Position numbers and translations under genes: made by a program. The notes under the pieces were generated by a model, which saw only the letters and a list, made by a program, of their open reading frames with translations, was not told the origin of the DNA and did not search any database. A stretch of DNA of 64,000 nucleotides from a virus, in IMG/VR virus record IMGVR_UViG_3300033388_003971, positions 1-64,000 of that record; one strand, written 5' to 3'. Shown here piece by piece: positions 1 to 8,360 of the stretch; position 1 is the first letter of the stretch, and the number at the start of each line of letters is the position of its first letter.

Positions 1-123
1 AGTAAGACCATTCCCAACATATAGTGACTCAAACGTACCATAATTACTATCTGCTAAGCTATTAGTCATTACATTATCTTCAATTACCCCATCATCTACG
101 CCATCTTCAATAGTAATATTCAT
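1..123 (-). CDS. DNRLRE-like protein, N-terminal fragment (runs off left edge)
   Basis: Forty-one codons are visible from an ATG at 123-121; the rest lies beyond base 1. The start overlaps the stop of the preceding gene as TAATG, so it is probably translationally coupled. The visible residues are acidic, then carry a DSNYGTFESLYVGNG stretch. This resembles the start of DNRLRE-type beta-sandwich modules, in which an NYG element precedes a strand with a VG pair. The larger protein at 5392-6078 looks like the same general class, so a spike or fibre accessory role is a fair inference. With so little visible, the family call is tentative, but the reading frame itself is well supported by its context. 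Confidence 0.6.
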   Translation of the reverse strand, partial: MNITIEDGVDDGVIEDNVMTNSLADSNYGTFESLYVGNGLT

Positions 124-452
124 TACGCGCTTATTATATCTCCAGTAACTGAAACCTGTATTGGATCCAGCTCATATGTGTAGTCATCTGCTGCACGGTT
201 AAGCTGAACAGCTAGATAGTAGGTGTCAGGTACTAGCGTATCTGAATCTGTCGCTGTAAGCGTAAGATCAACTGTACCTCCACTAGAACTAGACGTGATA
301 ACAGCAGTCAGTGTTGCTGACGGTGTCTGAAGCCTCTCTTTCTTCTCATACAAACCGGCAACTGCTGTGAAATCTGTTAATTCAAATGGCGCCGTAACAG
401 TGATTGCCGGTGTCCAGGTATTTCCTCTCTTAAATGTTAAAACTGTAGCCAC
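123..452 (-). CDS. RGNTWTP-type small virion protein, copy 2
   Basis: This 109-residue protein opens with a GTG codon. An AGGAG sits seven bases upstream, inside the last codons of the previous gene. Residues 9-15 read RGNTWTP, followed by an APF-LTDFTA-AGLY stretch. The same pattern occurs in the 113-residue protein at 2984-3325, so the two are clear paralogues. The rest is predicted to be beta-rich, with a TYYLAVQ strand near residue 78 that is also shared. The fold could resemble the N-terminal domain of baseplate upper proteins such as BppU, but that is only a guess from the RGNTW-like start. It probably sits at the base of, or alongside, a receptor-binding protein. Function is not established. 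Confidence 0.75.
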   Translation of the reverse strand: MATVLTFKRGNTWTPAITVTAPFELTDFTAVAGLYEKKERLQTPSATLTAVITSSSSGGTVDLTLTATDSDTLVPDTYYLAVQLNRAADDYTYELDPIQVSVTGDIISA

Positions 453-453
453 A

Positions 454-747
454 CTAGTTCTCCTTATCGCATTTTATGTTTGTATTTATATCATCAATAT
501 TAACAGACCCATCTATTTCTGTATCTTCTATGGATATGTCTATAGTATCATCTATTACAGATATTCCTATTCCTGTGTCAGATATACTGGCAGTAAGTGT
601 GTCACCACCGTCAGCTTCTATCTCTATTATGTCACTTGCTATAGATGTACCGTATGTATAGTCGGTTATGATTGATAAGAACCTTACTTCTTCTATTGTG
701 TCAGAAAAAGTCCCGCTCACCGGGAAATCATATGCTGCTACTGCCAT
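454..747 (-). CDS. Small acidic beta-rich protein
   Basis: This is a 97-residue protein of unknown function. Residues 8-16 contain a PVSGTFSDT stretch. The C-terminal half is a run of alternating Ile, Asp, Ser and Thr, as in a beta-solenoid or low-complexity beta sheet. It lies immediately before the RGNTWTP-type gene, just as the 53-residue gene at 3325-3486 precedes the other RGNTWTP copy. That small protein has a similar PVDGTLSAEIEGD segment. The two therefore look like a repeated two-gene cassette. I see no signal peptide or membrane segment. A small structural role near the tail fibres is likely from the setting only. Confidence 0.7.
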   Translation of the reverse strand: MAVAAYDFPVSGTFSDTIEEVRFLSIITDYTYGTSIASDIIEIEADGGDTLTASISDTGIGISVIDDTIDISIEDTEIDGSVNIDDINTNIKCDKEN

Positions 748-748
748 T

Positions 749-1159
749 TTATTTTCCTACTATTTTAAAAAGCCTATTTAATATGTCTTCTGGCATTACA
801 TCATCTAAATGATATACTACTGGTTGTCCGTGCTTAGACAAAACAACATTAATACCTTCATTTAAGAAAACATTAATTTGACCATTCACATATTTAAAGT
901 CTTTGTGGTTTGGATCAACTGTGCCGAACATTATGTCATCAACTATCTTTTCAAAAATTATCCCACAATTATCAGGACGTAACTTAGTTGATGCTATTTT
1001 CATTTGGTGATATGCACAAGAGAATTCAGCGCATGCATCAGGTCTATTGCTGTATACTGTGCAGCCCTCATTACAGTGCTCACATACTACTGAGGCTGCC
1101 TTATCAATCTCGGCAACCTCAAGCAGTGTACAGCACGCTGTGCAATTCCCGCATTCCAT
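749..1159 (-). CDS. YkgJ-like cysteine-cluster protein
   Basis: The N-terminus carries nine cysteines within 48 residues: C3, C6, C9 and C10 (CxxCxxCC), then C26, C29, C33, C43 and C48, with an RPDAC motif near residue 40. This is the pattern of the YkgJ or CxxCxxCC family, annotated as binding zinc or an iron-sulfur cluster. At 136 residues it matches the compact members. Residues 50-136 have no recognisable domain. It lies among fibre and spike genes, and its late-module position suggests expression with virion proteins. Whether it is an enzyme, for example one acting on lysines as proposed for FliB relatives, or a metal-bound structural protein cannot be told from sequence. Confidence 0.8.
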   Translation of the reverse strand: MECGNCTACCTLLEVAEIDKAASVVCEHCNEGCTVYSNRPDACAEFSCAYHQMKIASTKLRPDNCGIIFEKIVDDIMFGTVDPNHKDFKYVNGQINVFLNEGINVVLSKHGQPVVYHLDDVMPEDILNRLFKIVGK

Positions 1160-1189
1160 TATACTATCTTACCTGTTTTATTGTTAATT

Positions 1190-1215
1190 GGTAGCCCCTA
1201 TTTCTAGAGGCTACC
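1190..1215 (-). terminator. Hairpin after the 1224-2956 gene, possible terminator
   Basis: GGTAG at 1190-1194 pairs with CTACC at 1211-1215. The inner arms CCCCT and AGAGG extend the stem with one mismatch around a six-base loop. It lies directly after the stop of the upstream gene. There is no T-run on the minus-strand 3' side, so it may slow transcription or protect RNA rather than terminate it. Confidence 0.4.
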
Positions 1216-1223
1216 GATACTAA

Positions 1224-2956
1224 TTATGCATCTGTGGTTCTAATAGCATTGATTGTTTGATTAGAACTTGTTTGCGACCAACTTGATATGAACTGCTTAA
1301 TTGGTGTACCAGCACCGTCTCTAACGATAACAACAAGGTCTCTACTTCCAGATTGAACACTTGTAAATGTAGCACTTGTTGCACCTGCAAGCTCATCTAT
1401 GTAAGCTATGTAGACATCGTTATTTACAGCGGCTTCATCAGCTAAGAAGTCTTCGTTACCATCAGTTGTGTCGATAGTAAAGGTTTTAGTAGGTCCATCC
1501 CAAGCACTGTAATGCAGTCTTCTCTCGAAACCAAGGTCATCAGTTACTCTGATGTAACCATCTGAAGGAGTATCAGTAGGTATTACTTCTACTACAACTA
1601 CTTCGGCTTCATTTTCAGCATCTAGTATTGTTGCCAACGACAGCTGAGCTTTAGTGATTGCTGGGTCTCCATTTGTGTCGTATGTACCTCCATCCCAAGG
1701 TGCAACCAGTATTCTGTCTTCTCCTGATACAAGTCCTGCCACTGTGTTAGTAACATAGTTAGGAGGATTAACAACTGTATTAGTAAGGTCGGTAACTTTA
1801 TCAGTAGATGACAAGTCAAGTACTTCTATACCGAAACCATAAGCACCGATGATTGCTGAACCAGTTGAGGCTCCACAAAATGGCTTTGAAATACTTCTTT
1901 CCGTATTTGGAGATGCAAGAACTACAGCTGTAGCACTACTTGAAGTTCCAGTAAGAGTATTACTTGATGGCACTACACCAGAGAGCAATTGCATCCACAA
2001 TGTTGTTGCAGTAGTTCCATCTGTAGCATCTACCGCTAGAAGCTGACCTACACCAGCAGTTGCTCCTGAGCCCCATGTTAATTCTTCTGCGCCTGCCCAC
2101 GTACCTGTACCAGAGTCAATTGCTACTTGGTGAGTTATACCTCTGAACAGCTCTCCACTCAGTCCATATATCGTTGAGCCTGCGCCATCCATTGTTAACC
2201 ACTTCATTCTCTCATAGAATTGGTTTATTGTATATGCATCCCTATTCCATTCTGAGTAGTAGAATTCATCTGTTCCGTTATTATCAACATCAAGATTAGC
2301 ATATCCCTCTGTGACATTAGTAATGTTAGTCCATGTAAGAACTACACCTTCTGCAGTCGCATTGTTCAGGTCATCGCTGTCTGTCAAAGCAAGTACATTG
2401 TTACCCCTTGAAGTAGCGTTAATAACGAACTCTGAATATGTGTATCCGAATCGTCTACAAGTACCTATGACCCTTCTGTTGTCAATGTCTCCTCCAGCGG
2501 TTCTTGTTTGAATCATGAACCTATGAGAGATACCTGATGTTGCGTCAGGATTAAGGCCTGCGCCAGCTTCATTCCACCAATCGTCTGCTAATACCGCACC
2601 ATCCTGAATGATTTGAATCTGTACATCTGCATTACCAAAGTTAACGATACCATCATAAATTTCATCTCCGCCACCTTGGATGATACTACCATCATAAATA
2701 TGTTCTGCTTCTGTTGCTGTTATATTATAATCGTTTATCAGCGTGATGATGTTATCTGTTGATCTACGAGATGGATCTGTGTTCGTGATGTCCAGCTCGT
2801 CGTCGCCAACCGCTACTGCATCGTCTGCCAATCCTTGTAGCCACCTGTGAAACTGAATTACTGTTGCATAAGTAGCTGCACCGTCATGGTCAGCCCCGTA
2901 TATCTAACGTTTCCTGTTGCTCTGTCGACTGTCCAGTCTCCTGCGTCAATAGCCAT
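1224..2956 (-). CDS. Large virion protein; N-terminus out of frame at a G4 run
   Basis: A strong Shine-Dalgarno sequence (AGGAGG) precedes an ATG at 2956. That frame encodes MAIDAGDWTVDRATGNVRYTG and then stops after 32 residues. From the G4 run at 2894-2897, the minus-1 frame continues as ADHDGAATYATVIQFHRWLQ and runs in phase into the 535-residue frame ending at 1224. The combined N-terminus matches a pattern I associate with large phage virion proteins: a short strand, a YTG turn, an ATV-FHRWLQ-LADDA helix, then DITN and RSTDNII. The long frame alone would have to start at a TTG (2831) with no good ribosome site. A programmed slip, a real mutation or a one-base sequence error are all possible. 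The body is beta-rich, with a GATAGVGQLL/SSSATAVV repeat like those in other fibre genes here. Confidence 0.75.
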
Positions 2957-2983
2957 TCTATGTTACCTCCTAATTATCCTAAT

Positions 2984-3325
2984 TTATACTACTGCTTCTA
3001 TTGTATCTTCTGAGACTATTACTGAGCAATAATCTATTTCGTGTACATACCCATCACTGTTTCTATATATCTGTACAGCTAAGTAGTAAGTACCTGGATC
3101 TAATTGATCGCTATTTGCAGCTGTTAACAGTAAAGAAATATCCCCGCCACTTCCTGTTGGAGTAACGGTTGCTGTCAGAGGAACCACTTCAGCTCCTGTT
3201 GTCCTTGAAGGCTTATCGTATATTCCTGCAAGTGCAGTGAAATCCGTCAAAGAAAAAGGTGCTGCAATTGTAACCTTGGGTGTCCAAGTATTCCCTCTTC
3301 TAATATTAAAATTTGTTAATGCCAT
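2984..3325 (-). CDS. RGNTWTP-type small virion protein, copy 1
   Basis: This 113-residue protein is paralogous to the one at 123-452. Shared landmarks are RGNTWTP at residues 10-16, APFSLTDFTALAGIY, and a GTYYLAVQ strand near residue 80. Its start overlaps the stop of the upstream 53-residue gene as TAATG. The shared cassette of a small acidic beta protein followed by an RGNTWTP protein occurs twice in 3.5 kb, implying duplication and divergence. It probably forms an adaptor or accessory of the neighbouring fibre proteins. A BppU-like N-terminal fold is possible but unproven. Confidence 0.75.
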   Translation of the reverse strand: MALTNFNIRRGNTWTPKVTIAAPFSLTDFTALAGIYDKPSRTTGAEVVPLTATVTPTGSGGDISLLLTAANSDQLDPGTYYLAVQIYRNSDGYVHEIDYCSVIVSEDTIEAVV

Positions 3326-3486
3326 TATTCCACCTCACATGTAACTGTAGCTGTTATTTCATCTTCTGTTATAGTAGCAGTCACAGCATCACCCTCAATC
3401 TCTGCTGACAGTGTACCATCAACAGGGATAAGAGCAGTGTCTTCTGCATCGCTTTGTGATATACCTACTGGATAAATATTAAACAT
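3325..3486 (-). CDS. 53-residue acidic beta-rich protein
   Basis: This short frame fills most of what would otherwise be a 170-base gap. It starts at ATG 3486-3484 and ends in a TAA that shares its last base with the next ATG, the coupling seen throughout the window. It begins MFNIYPVGISQSDAEDTALI, continues PVDGTLSAEIEGD and ends in alternating Thr, Ala, Ile, Val and Glu. The PVDGTLS segment resembles PVSGTFS in the 97-residue protein at 454-747, which also precedes an RGNTWTP gene. Length, junction and the paralogue make it a real gene; its function is unknown. Confidence 0.7.
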   Translation of the reverse strand: MFNIYPVGISQSDAEDTALIPVDGTLSAEIEGDAVTATITEDEITATVTCEVE

Positions 3487-3496
3487 TTTCTATCCT

Positions 3497-5392
3497 TTAT
3501 ACCCTTGTTTTTCCACTTGGATTTACATAATCAGGAGTTAGATCCCACCTTGCAACTTCAACAGAACTTTCATTTAAAAGTACAAGCTGACTATTAGGAA
3601 CATCAAGCTGATATGTACCAAATGCTGCATCTGCTGCCTTCTGAGCTATAACTTGAACGTTAGCCAGAGTTGCTTCTTCAGCATACTGATTTAGATTCAA
3701 TGCTGTACTTCCTGTTCCTAGAAGCTGCATCTGATCTCCACCTGAATTATTGTTCGCAACACTTATAGACGGACCTATAACTATAGTGCTATTAGCAGTT
3801 GCTGTATCGTTGATCCCGTATCCAGTGTTGTCTTGAATAGCAAGCTCACCGAATATCATATTGTTACCGGTATTAGCTCCTGTTATGGTTATGCCATCAG
3901 CATTGTTATTTATGATCCTACCATCAGATATAAGATTCCTTCTTGCTCCTGTGCCGTCTCCTTGTACTCTTATTGCATCTGCTCCACCTCCAGTGGCTGC
4001 ATCCTCAATTAAGAACTCATTTATCATACAGTGATTAGCATTGTCTATAAAGATTCCGTGTCCAGCTGACGAGTCAATCCATATGTCGTGGACAAATGCA
4101 AAGTCTCCAGTTATATGCAGGCAAGGTGCTGTACCCTGGTCTGTGTTAATTCTAACGCCAGACAGCTCTGTTCCTTCTGCAGCCAATGTAATAGCTGGAC
4201 TGTTTTCACCTGTCCAATTAACATAAGCATCTCTACCAGGTCCACGCAAAAAAGTGTATCTTGTGTCGATAATGATCTGTTCATTTATCTCTGTAGCTCC
4301 AGAAGGACTACCTGGATATATAATAATAACATCATGATTACTATCAGTTAATAAAGAATGCACTCCATCAGCAACACCATGTGAATATGTTAGCTTAGCT
4401 GTATCAGGTGTTAAACCATCGTTTGCATCGTCACCACCAACCGGATCCCAGTAATATACGTTTGTTATACCTGTATGTGATCCTCGTTGGGACTCAACCA
4501 TAGACAGGATTCTTTGTGACTCATTAACTATTCCTAAATTTGCACTCTGGATGCCAGCGTTATCAGCAGGGACATAGATTCTTTCTATCTCGCCAAAACT
4601 CATAGTATCAATCCATAGCTCATGCCATGCAACAGTAGCAGGCTCATGTGTTATTCTGATCTGAGCAGAATAAGGTCCGGTGCCTTGATAGAAATCTCCA
4701 TCAGGTACATCGAACTGTATAACTGTGTCTTGGCTTGTATTTGGAATATCTCTAGGCTGAACATCCACATCTACCCAGTCACCTAAAGTGTAATCCCATA
4801 ACTCAATTTCCACTCTATGATTGGTGCTACCTATATACCTTCCAACAAAAGTAAACGTAGTGTATGGAGTGTCTATATTATTGTCGTAATCTAAAATTAT
4901 CTCAAAATTACCAGACTCCTGTACTTTGAAATACTCTTGGTTAACATTTGACATTAAGGTCACCCAATCACCCTCTACACCAGGAGAAAGCACTGTGCCA
5001 TTACTAACAGTAACGCCTGTAGGACTAGCTCCACCAACAACATAAGACTTAGATGCTAACCTTGTCTTAACGGCTACCATAAGCTCTTCTAGTGATTCGT
5101 TGGTAAAGCCACCACCCATAATAGTATCTAGTGTGCTTTGTTGTGCTATGTCTCCATCAGCTATACCGAATATACCTACAGCAAAGTTCTCAGGAGTAGC
5201 AGTCTCATATACATAGAAATCTGTGTCTTCAGTTATGTTGGGATTTGTTAGCTTATAAAAACCATTCCCGCGCTCTACAAGTTCCATATCTATCTGAGAC
5301 ACAGCGAAATCGTCAGATATCCTGTTGCACCAGTCAATCGTAAGATCATCAAATATTAATCCGGTACTTGTTAGGTTTATTATCGCTTCCAT
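3497..5392 (-). CDS. Beta-helix tail spike or fibre, 631 residues
   Basis: Residues 1-120 form a mixed domain that may be the virion-attachment part. Residues 120-270 look like a beta-sandwich, with WDYTLGDWVDVDV and a second acidic strand set, plausibly carbohydrate-binding. From about residue 315 (YYWDPVGGDDANDGLTP) a parallel beta-helix begins; that opening with DAN-DG-TP is typical of pectate-lyase-like repeats. It continues through asparagine- and isoleucine-rich rungs to about residue 560. No catalytic pair can be assigned by eye. It follows the spikes at 9461-12556 in the same module and probably binds or degrades surface polysaccharide. It shares one base (TAATG) with the upstream gene. 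Confidence 0.75.
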   Translation of the reverse strand: MEAIINLTSTGLIFDDLTIDWCNRISDDFAVSQIDMELVERGNGFYKLTNPNITEDTDFYVYETATPENFAVGIFGIADGDIAQQSTLDTIMGGGFTNESLEELMVAVKTRLASKSYVVGGASPTGVTVSNGTVLSPGVEGDWVTLMSNVNQEYFKVQESGNFEIILDYDNNIDTPYTTFTFVGRYIGSTNHRVEIELWDYTLGDWVDVDVQPRDIPNTSQDTVIQFDVPDGDFYQGTGPYSAQIRITHEPATVAWHELWIDTMSFGEIERIYVPADNAGIQSANLGIVNESQRILSMVESQRGSHTGITNVYYWDPVGGDDANDGLTPDTAKLTYSHGVADGVHSLLTDSNHDVIIIYPGSPSGATEINEQIIIDTRYTFLRGPGRDAYVNWTGENSPAITLAAEGTELSGVRINTDQGTAPCLHITGDFAFVHDIWIDSSAGHGIFIDNANHCMINEFLIEDAATGGGADAIRVQGDGTGARRNLISDGRIINNNADGITITGANTGNNMIFGELAIQDNTGYGINDTATANSTIVIGPSISVANNNSGGDQMQLLGTGSTALNLNQYAEEATLANVQVIAQKAADAAFGTYQLDVPNSQLVLLNESSVEVARWDLTPDYVNPSGKTRV

Positions 5393-6078
5393 TAATATGT
5401 TCTCCTAGATCGTTGTGGCGAATTAATACTTGCTATACTTCTGTTTCCGTAATGGGAATTAGAACTCCATCCTACTACTTCTATATACTCCATGTAGAAT
5501 TTAACCCTATATACTGTGTTAACGTTCTCTGAGGAGTACCAATATATATTATTATCAAGAGAACGCATAAGGATTCCTTGATTCATGAAATCTCCATCGT
5601 GCCATCCCTGCGTGTCTGCTACCGGGATACTAACGTCAAAGGATGCATCAACTCCAGTAGATGCAGAACCTATCTGTGGAGTAATATCTCCTACCCCTTC
5701 TGTTGCACTTTCATTTTGTGCTCCAGGAGTATCCCATAATTCCTCATTGTGCCTAGCACTATTATACGTTACTTCTCCATCTAATGTTGTGTGCCCACTG
5801 GTTGTCCCGGTTCCTTCGTTCCATACTTTCTTGATTCTATTCCAATATATATTTGCTGGTCCAGTTACTTGATAAACCCATAATATAAACTTCGAATCTA
5901 TAACTTCTATATTGCCAAAATCAGGCAATACAGCCTTTAATACAGTAAATATGGTAGCGCCAGATAGTGTATAGCCAACGTCATATAAACCCATATTTCT
6001 ATTTGCATGTGAACCAGGATATAACCAGCACTCTTGGACGATTCCTTCACCCACACGATCTTTTATCTCTACAATCAT
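5392..6078 (-). CDS. DNRLRE-like beta-sandwich protein
   Basis: This 228-residue protein resembles DNRLRE-type domains. Its core reads WNRIKKVWNEGTG at about residues 80-92, then a tract of acidic and Thr residues, then VSIPVADTQGWHDGDF near 150 and NQGILMRS. The W-N-G-T-T and GW-GD-NQGILMRS landmarks fit that family. Such domains are found in extracellular and phage spike proteins, and carbohydrate or protein binding is the usual proposal. Both junctions are one-base TAATG overlaps, linking it to its neighbours. The last 25 residues are Ser- and Arg-rich. A spike accessory role is inferred. Confidence 0.7.
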   Translation of the reverse strand: MIVEIKDRVGEGIVQECWLYPGSHANRNMGLYDVGYTLSGATIFTVLKAVLPDFGNIEVIDSKFILWVYQVTGPANIYWNRIKKVWNEGTGTTSGHTTLDGEVTYNSARHNEELWDTPGAQNESATEGVGDITPQIGSASTGVDASFDVSIPVADTQGWHDGDFMNQGILMRSLDNNIYWYSSENVNTVYRVKFYMEYIEVVGWSSNSHYGNRSIASINSPQRSRRTY

Positions 6079-6752
6079 TACATCCTTACAGGTGCTGTAG
6101 CTGCTCTAAGCCATGCCTCATCTACAACTTTCTTGAATGTCTGAAGGCCACCAACCTCTCCGGTCAAGACTAAAGTAACTGGACTCTCTTCGTTGACAGC
6201 ATCAGTTGCCGGGTTAGCTCTTACTGTGATAGTTTTTTCATCATCTCCAGTAGCCACTATTGCTCCATCAACTTCAGCATAAGTATAGCCTTGCCCATAT
6301 GTTTTAATTGAGAAAGAATATTCAAACGGCGCGGTCAAAAGATCGCTAATCACAATCTCTATTGCCACTCCTTTATATGTAGGAGTGTGCTCTATCTCGA
6401 CTCCGTCGCTACTTGTAAACTTAGGCTTACCATTAGATACGTCAGGAAGGCCACTGTCTCCTCCCAAGTATTTAAAGCTAATCCCTTTTTCATCTTTATA
6501 TTTTATCTTACAGAGGTGCTTGTTACTTTTACCTGTATCAGCGAACCTAAGCTCACCATATCTACCACGGTTAACTCGATGAGTTGTTACTCCATCAACA
6601 GCTTCGTCTATGTCCATGTTACAAGGAACAAAAGAGCCGTCTGGCTCGATATCGTTCAGACCATTCTGGAACGTAGCTCCTATGATCTTCTTACCTTCTT
6701 GGAGTCTACCAGTATCCTCTTCGTCTATATCCCAACTCTTATGTCTCTTCAT
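6078..6752 (-). CDS. Unknown virion-associated protein, 224 residues
   Basis: I do not recognise this protein. The N-terminal 100 residues are polar with several Lys and Gly turns. The C-terminal half (about 115-215) reads as a beta-sandwich with alternating strands, including GVAIEIVISD and KTITVRANP. No signal peptide or membrane segment is visible. The first ATG overlaps the stop of the spanin-like gene upstream, and its own stop overlaps the DNRLRE-like gene. It is therefore co-translated at the boundary between the lysis block and the spike accessories. A structural role is more likely than a lytic one because of the Ig-like C-terminus. Confidence 0.6.
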   Translation of the reverse strand: MKRHKSWDIDEEDTGRLQEGKKIIGATFQNGLNDIEPDGSFVPCNMDIDEAVDGVTTHRVNRGRYGELRFADTGKSNKHLCKIKYKDEKGISFKYLGGDSGLPDVSNGKPKFTSSDGVEIEHTPTYKGVAIEIVISDLLTAPFEYSFSIKTYGQGYTYAEVDGAIVATGDDEKTITVRANPATDAVNEESPVTLVLTGEVGGLQTFKKVVDEAWLRAATAPVRM

Positions 6753-7159
6753 TATATACCTACTATTAATAATAATGTTAATAAAATACCAGCGCCCGCA
6801 CTTTTAAAATCTATCTTCCACCACGGAAGCTCATCGCATTCACCTAGTTCTTTTTTGCACTTTGTATATTCTTTTTTCCACTCTTCTGCTTGTGTTTCTT
6901 TTATCTTAAAGTTGTCATTGCAGATATCGCTTTTCTTATCTAGCATATCAGCCCTACCTTTTTCCTTGTCGACAATCTTACTTAATACATCAGCCTCTTC
7001 TATAGATGATACCAAGGAACTATTACAAGACTTAAAGTCTACGATCAGATTCATAGAGTGAGGAACACTAAGGCCAACCTTATCATCCATGGCATACAAG
7101 TTACTACTTAATGCAGATAGGATAACCCATGTCAGCAAACATGCCGCAGATGTCTTCAT
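6752..7159 (-). CDS. Outer spanin-like exported protein
   Basis: I take ATG 7159 as the start (135 residues) because AGGTGAG lies ten bases upstream; an in-frame GTG lies at 7174. The N-terminus MKTSAACLLTWVILSAL-SSNLYA is a good secretory signal with a likely cut after residue 23. The C-terminus is a hydrophobic stretch (GAGILLTLLLIVGI). The middle is charged and helical, with four cysteines near C45 to C107. Its 5' end lies inside the upstream inner-spanin-like gene, the nested arrangement known for Rz/Rz1 pairs. There is no clear lipobox, so it is either an atypical outer spanin or closer to a one-piece u-spanin-like protein. Confidence 0.55.
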   Translation of the reverse strand: MKTSAACLLTWVILSALSSNLYAMDDKVGLSVPHSMNLIVDFKSCNSSLVSSIEEADVLSKIVDKEKGRADMLDKKSDICNDNFKIKETQAEEWKKEYTKCKKELGECDELPWWKIDFKSAGAGILLTLLLIVGI

Positions 7160-7517
7160 TGCTATTGATCTCACCTAGTCCCTCCATTATCTCTGTTTTT
7201 GTTTCAGGCTTTTTACGTGCAGCATCCAGCTCTTCATATAGACCTGCTAGCTCTAAATCTTTTTCCTTTAGCGCTTTAATTATTATTCTTATTTCATCTA
7301 TATTTTTATCAACTATATTGTCGTCTGCCTCTATTCTTAGCTCACTACTAATCAAGTCAATACTCACTTGTAAGCGATTAGCCTTAGACTTATAATGATT
7401 AGCAGACAAACCAGCAAAAATCAAAAGACACACTACTATGATTCCAGCAACATCTCTCTTGGTTAGGTTCAAGTCATCTATGAACCCTGTTATATTTTTT
7501 ATTATTCCTATAAACAT
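7104..7517 (-). CDS. Inner spanin-like membrane protein
   Basis: The 137-residue product has one membrane segment at about residues 22-40 (VAGIIVVCLLIFAGL) near the N-terminus. A long charged heptad-type helix follows to about residue 112. This is the plan of inner spanins (Rz type): anchored in the cytoplasmic membrane with a periplasmic coiled coil. The last 56 bases overlap the chosen start of the exported partner gene, a hallmark of spanin pairs. It lies after endolysin and holin-like genes, so a role in outer-membrane disruption at lysis is likely. If correct, the host is Gram-negative. Confidence 0.65.
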   Translation of the reverse strand: MFIGIIKNITGFIDDLNLTKRDVAGIIVVCLLIFAGLSANHYKSKANRLQVSIDLISSELRIEADDNIVDKNIDEIRIIIKALKEKDLELAGLYEELDAARKKPETKTEIMEGLGEINSNEDICGMFADMGYPICIK

Positions 7518-7554
7518 AGTCTTATTCTACCATAAGTTATTACTATTGGAAGCC

Positions 7555-7785
7555 CTACTGTCCCTTATATATCCTGTATACCTCTACAATTGGAGCAATC
7601 ATATCTGGTAACTTCTTAGAGAAGTTATATAACAGCAAAAATCCCAGGACATAAAGATGGTGTATCTTGATATCAGAATCATTCCACCATATATGTAGCG
7701 CAGGGATTAATGTCAACCATAGGCTTACTCTACCTATCGACATCTGCTTGTCTCTTTCGCAAAAGAGCTTATTTACTTTCCACAT
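7555..7785 (-). CDS. Holin-like membrane protein
   Basis: The 76-residue product has two hydrophobic segments: about residues 18-34 (RVSLWLTLIPALHIWW) and 42-55 (HHLYVLGFLLLYNF). A short charged turn separates them, and both ends are positively charged. That size and two-segment layout fit small class II holins. It starts immediately after the endopeptidase stop, with AGAGGATAAC upstream. Holins form the membrane lesion that releases endolysin. Small membrane proteins cannot be classified by sequence alone, so the call rests on its neighbour. Confidence 0.7.
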   Translation of the reverse strand: MWKVNKLFCERDKQMSIGRVSLWLTLIPALHIWWNDSDIKIHHLYVLGFLLLYNFSKKLPDMIAPIVEVYRIYKGQ

Positions 7786-7786
7786 G

Positions 7787-8179
7787 TTATCCTCTCAATT
7801 CATAGTGTGGTAAATCCATAAAGGTTTGGTCATGTAAGTCTGTATCTGAATCCCAGTCTCCACCAAATCTGATATCTAGTTCCATTCCAGCAGCTATACC
7901 TTTAACAACACCGGCAAAAAAATAGAACCTGTCAGTATCGTTCCAGTTAATTGGGTATGGTGCTACGTCTACAGCCATGCTAGGGCTGCTATTATGCTTG
8001 CTTTGTGGGTACTGAACTTTTGATCTGCCAGTTCTGTAGTACTCAGTTTGCTCTTCTTCTGTTCTTTCTCCACACATTACAGTGCAATCAAAGTGTTTAA
8101 CCACCTCTTTAAAAAGTCTCTGCAAGTCTGGATGACAAGTAGCTAGTATACTTTGTGACTTTCTTGAAAAACTAGGCAT
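7787..8179 (-). CDS. Endolysin, M15/VanY-type peptidoglycan endopeptidase
   Basis: The 130-residue protein matches the L-alanyl-D-glutamate peptidase type of T5 endolysin. The zinc ligands are H62 (in SKHN), D71 (in MAVDVAPY) and H125 (in LPHYEL). D122, three residues before the last histidine, fits the catalytic acid. An ERT-EEQ-E-YY-GRS helix at residues 38-53 is typical of the family. It has no signal peptide, so it would need the adjacent holin for release. It is a single-domain enzyme without a cell-wall-binding module, as is common in phages of Gram-negative hosts. It overlaps the preceding small gene by eight bases. Confidence 0.93.
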   Translation of the reverse strand: MPSFSRKSQSILATCHPDLQRLFKEVVKHFDCTVMCGERTEEEQTEYYRTGRSKVQYPQSKHNSSPSMAVDVAPYPINWNDTDRFYFFAGVVKGIAAGMELDIRFGGDWDSDTDLHDQTFMDLPHYELRG

Positions 8180-8360
8180 TGCTCTTACCTCTTATTGCTA
8201 TTAAGTTATGTTCTAGTGCGTGTATCTTAGCTCTGTGTGCATCTAGATCTTTTTGATGTTCAGACATGTACATATATACTAATGCACATGGTGGCTCTAA
8301 TTCTTTGTGATCACTATTCTCAATGGACTCTCTAGTATAGCACGTATTGCTACACGCCAT
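8172..8360 (-). CDS. Small Cys- and His-containing protein
   Basis: This 62-residue protein is unrecognised. It has cysteines at 3, 7 and 25. The C-terminal half is a charged amphipathic helix with several histidines. It overlaps its upstream neighbour (receiver-like gene) by 11 bases and the endolysin by eight, so it belongs to the lysis transcript. It has no convincing membrane segment; the VYMYM run at 28-32 is too short. A regulator or antiholin role is conceivable but unsupported. Confidence 0.6.
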   Translation of the reverse strand: MACSNTCYTRESIENSDHKELEPPCALVYMYMSEHQKDLDAHRAKIHALEHNLIAIRGKSNA

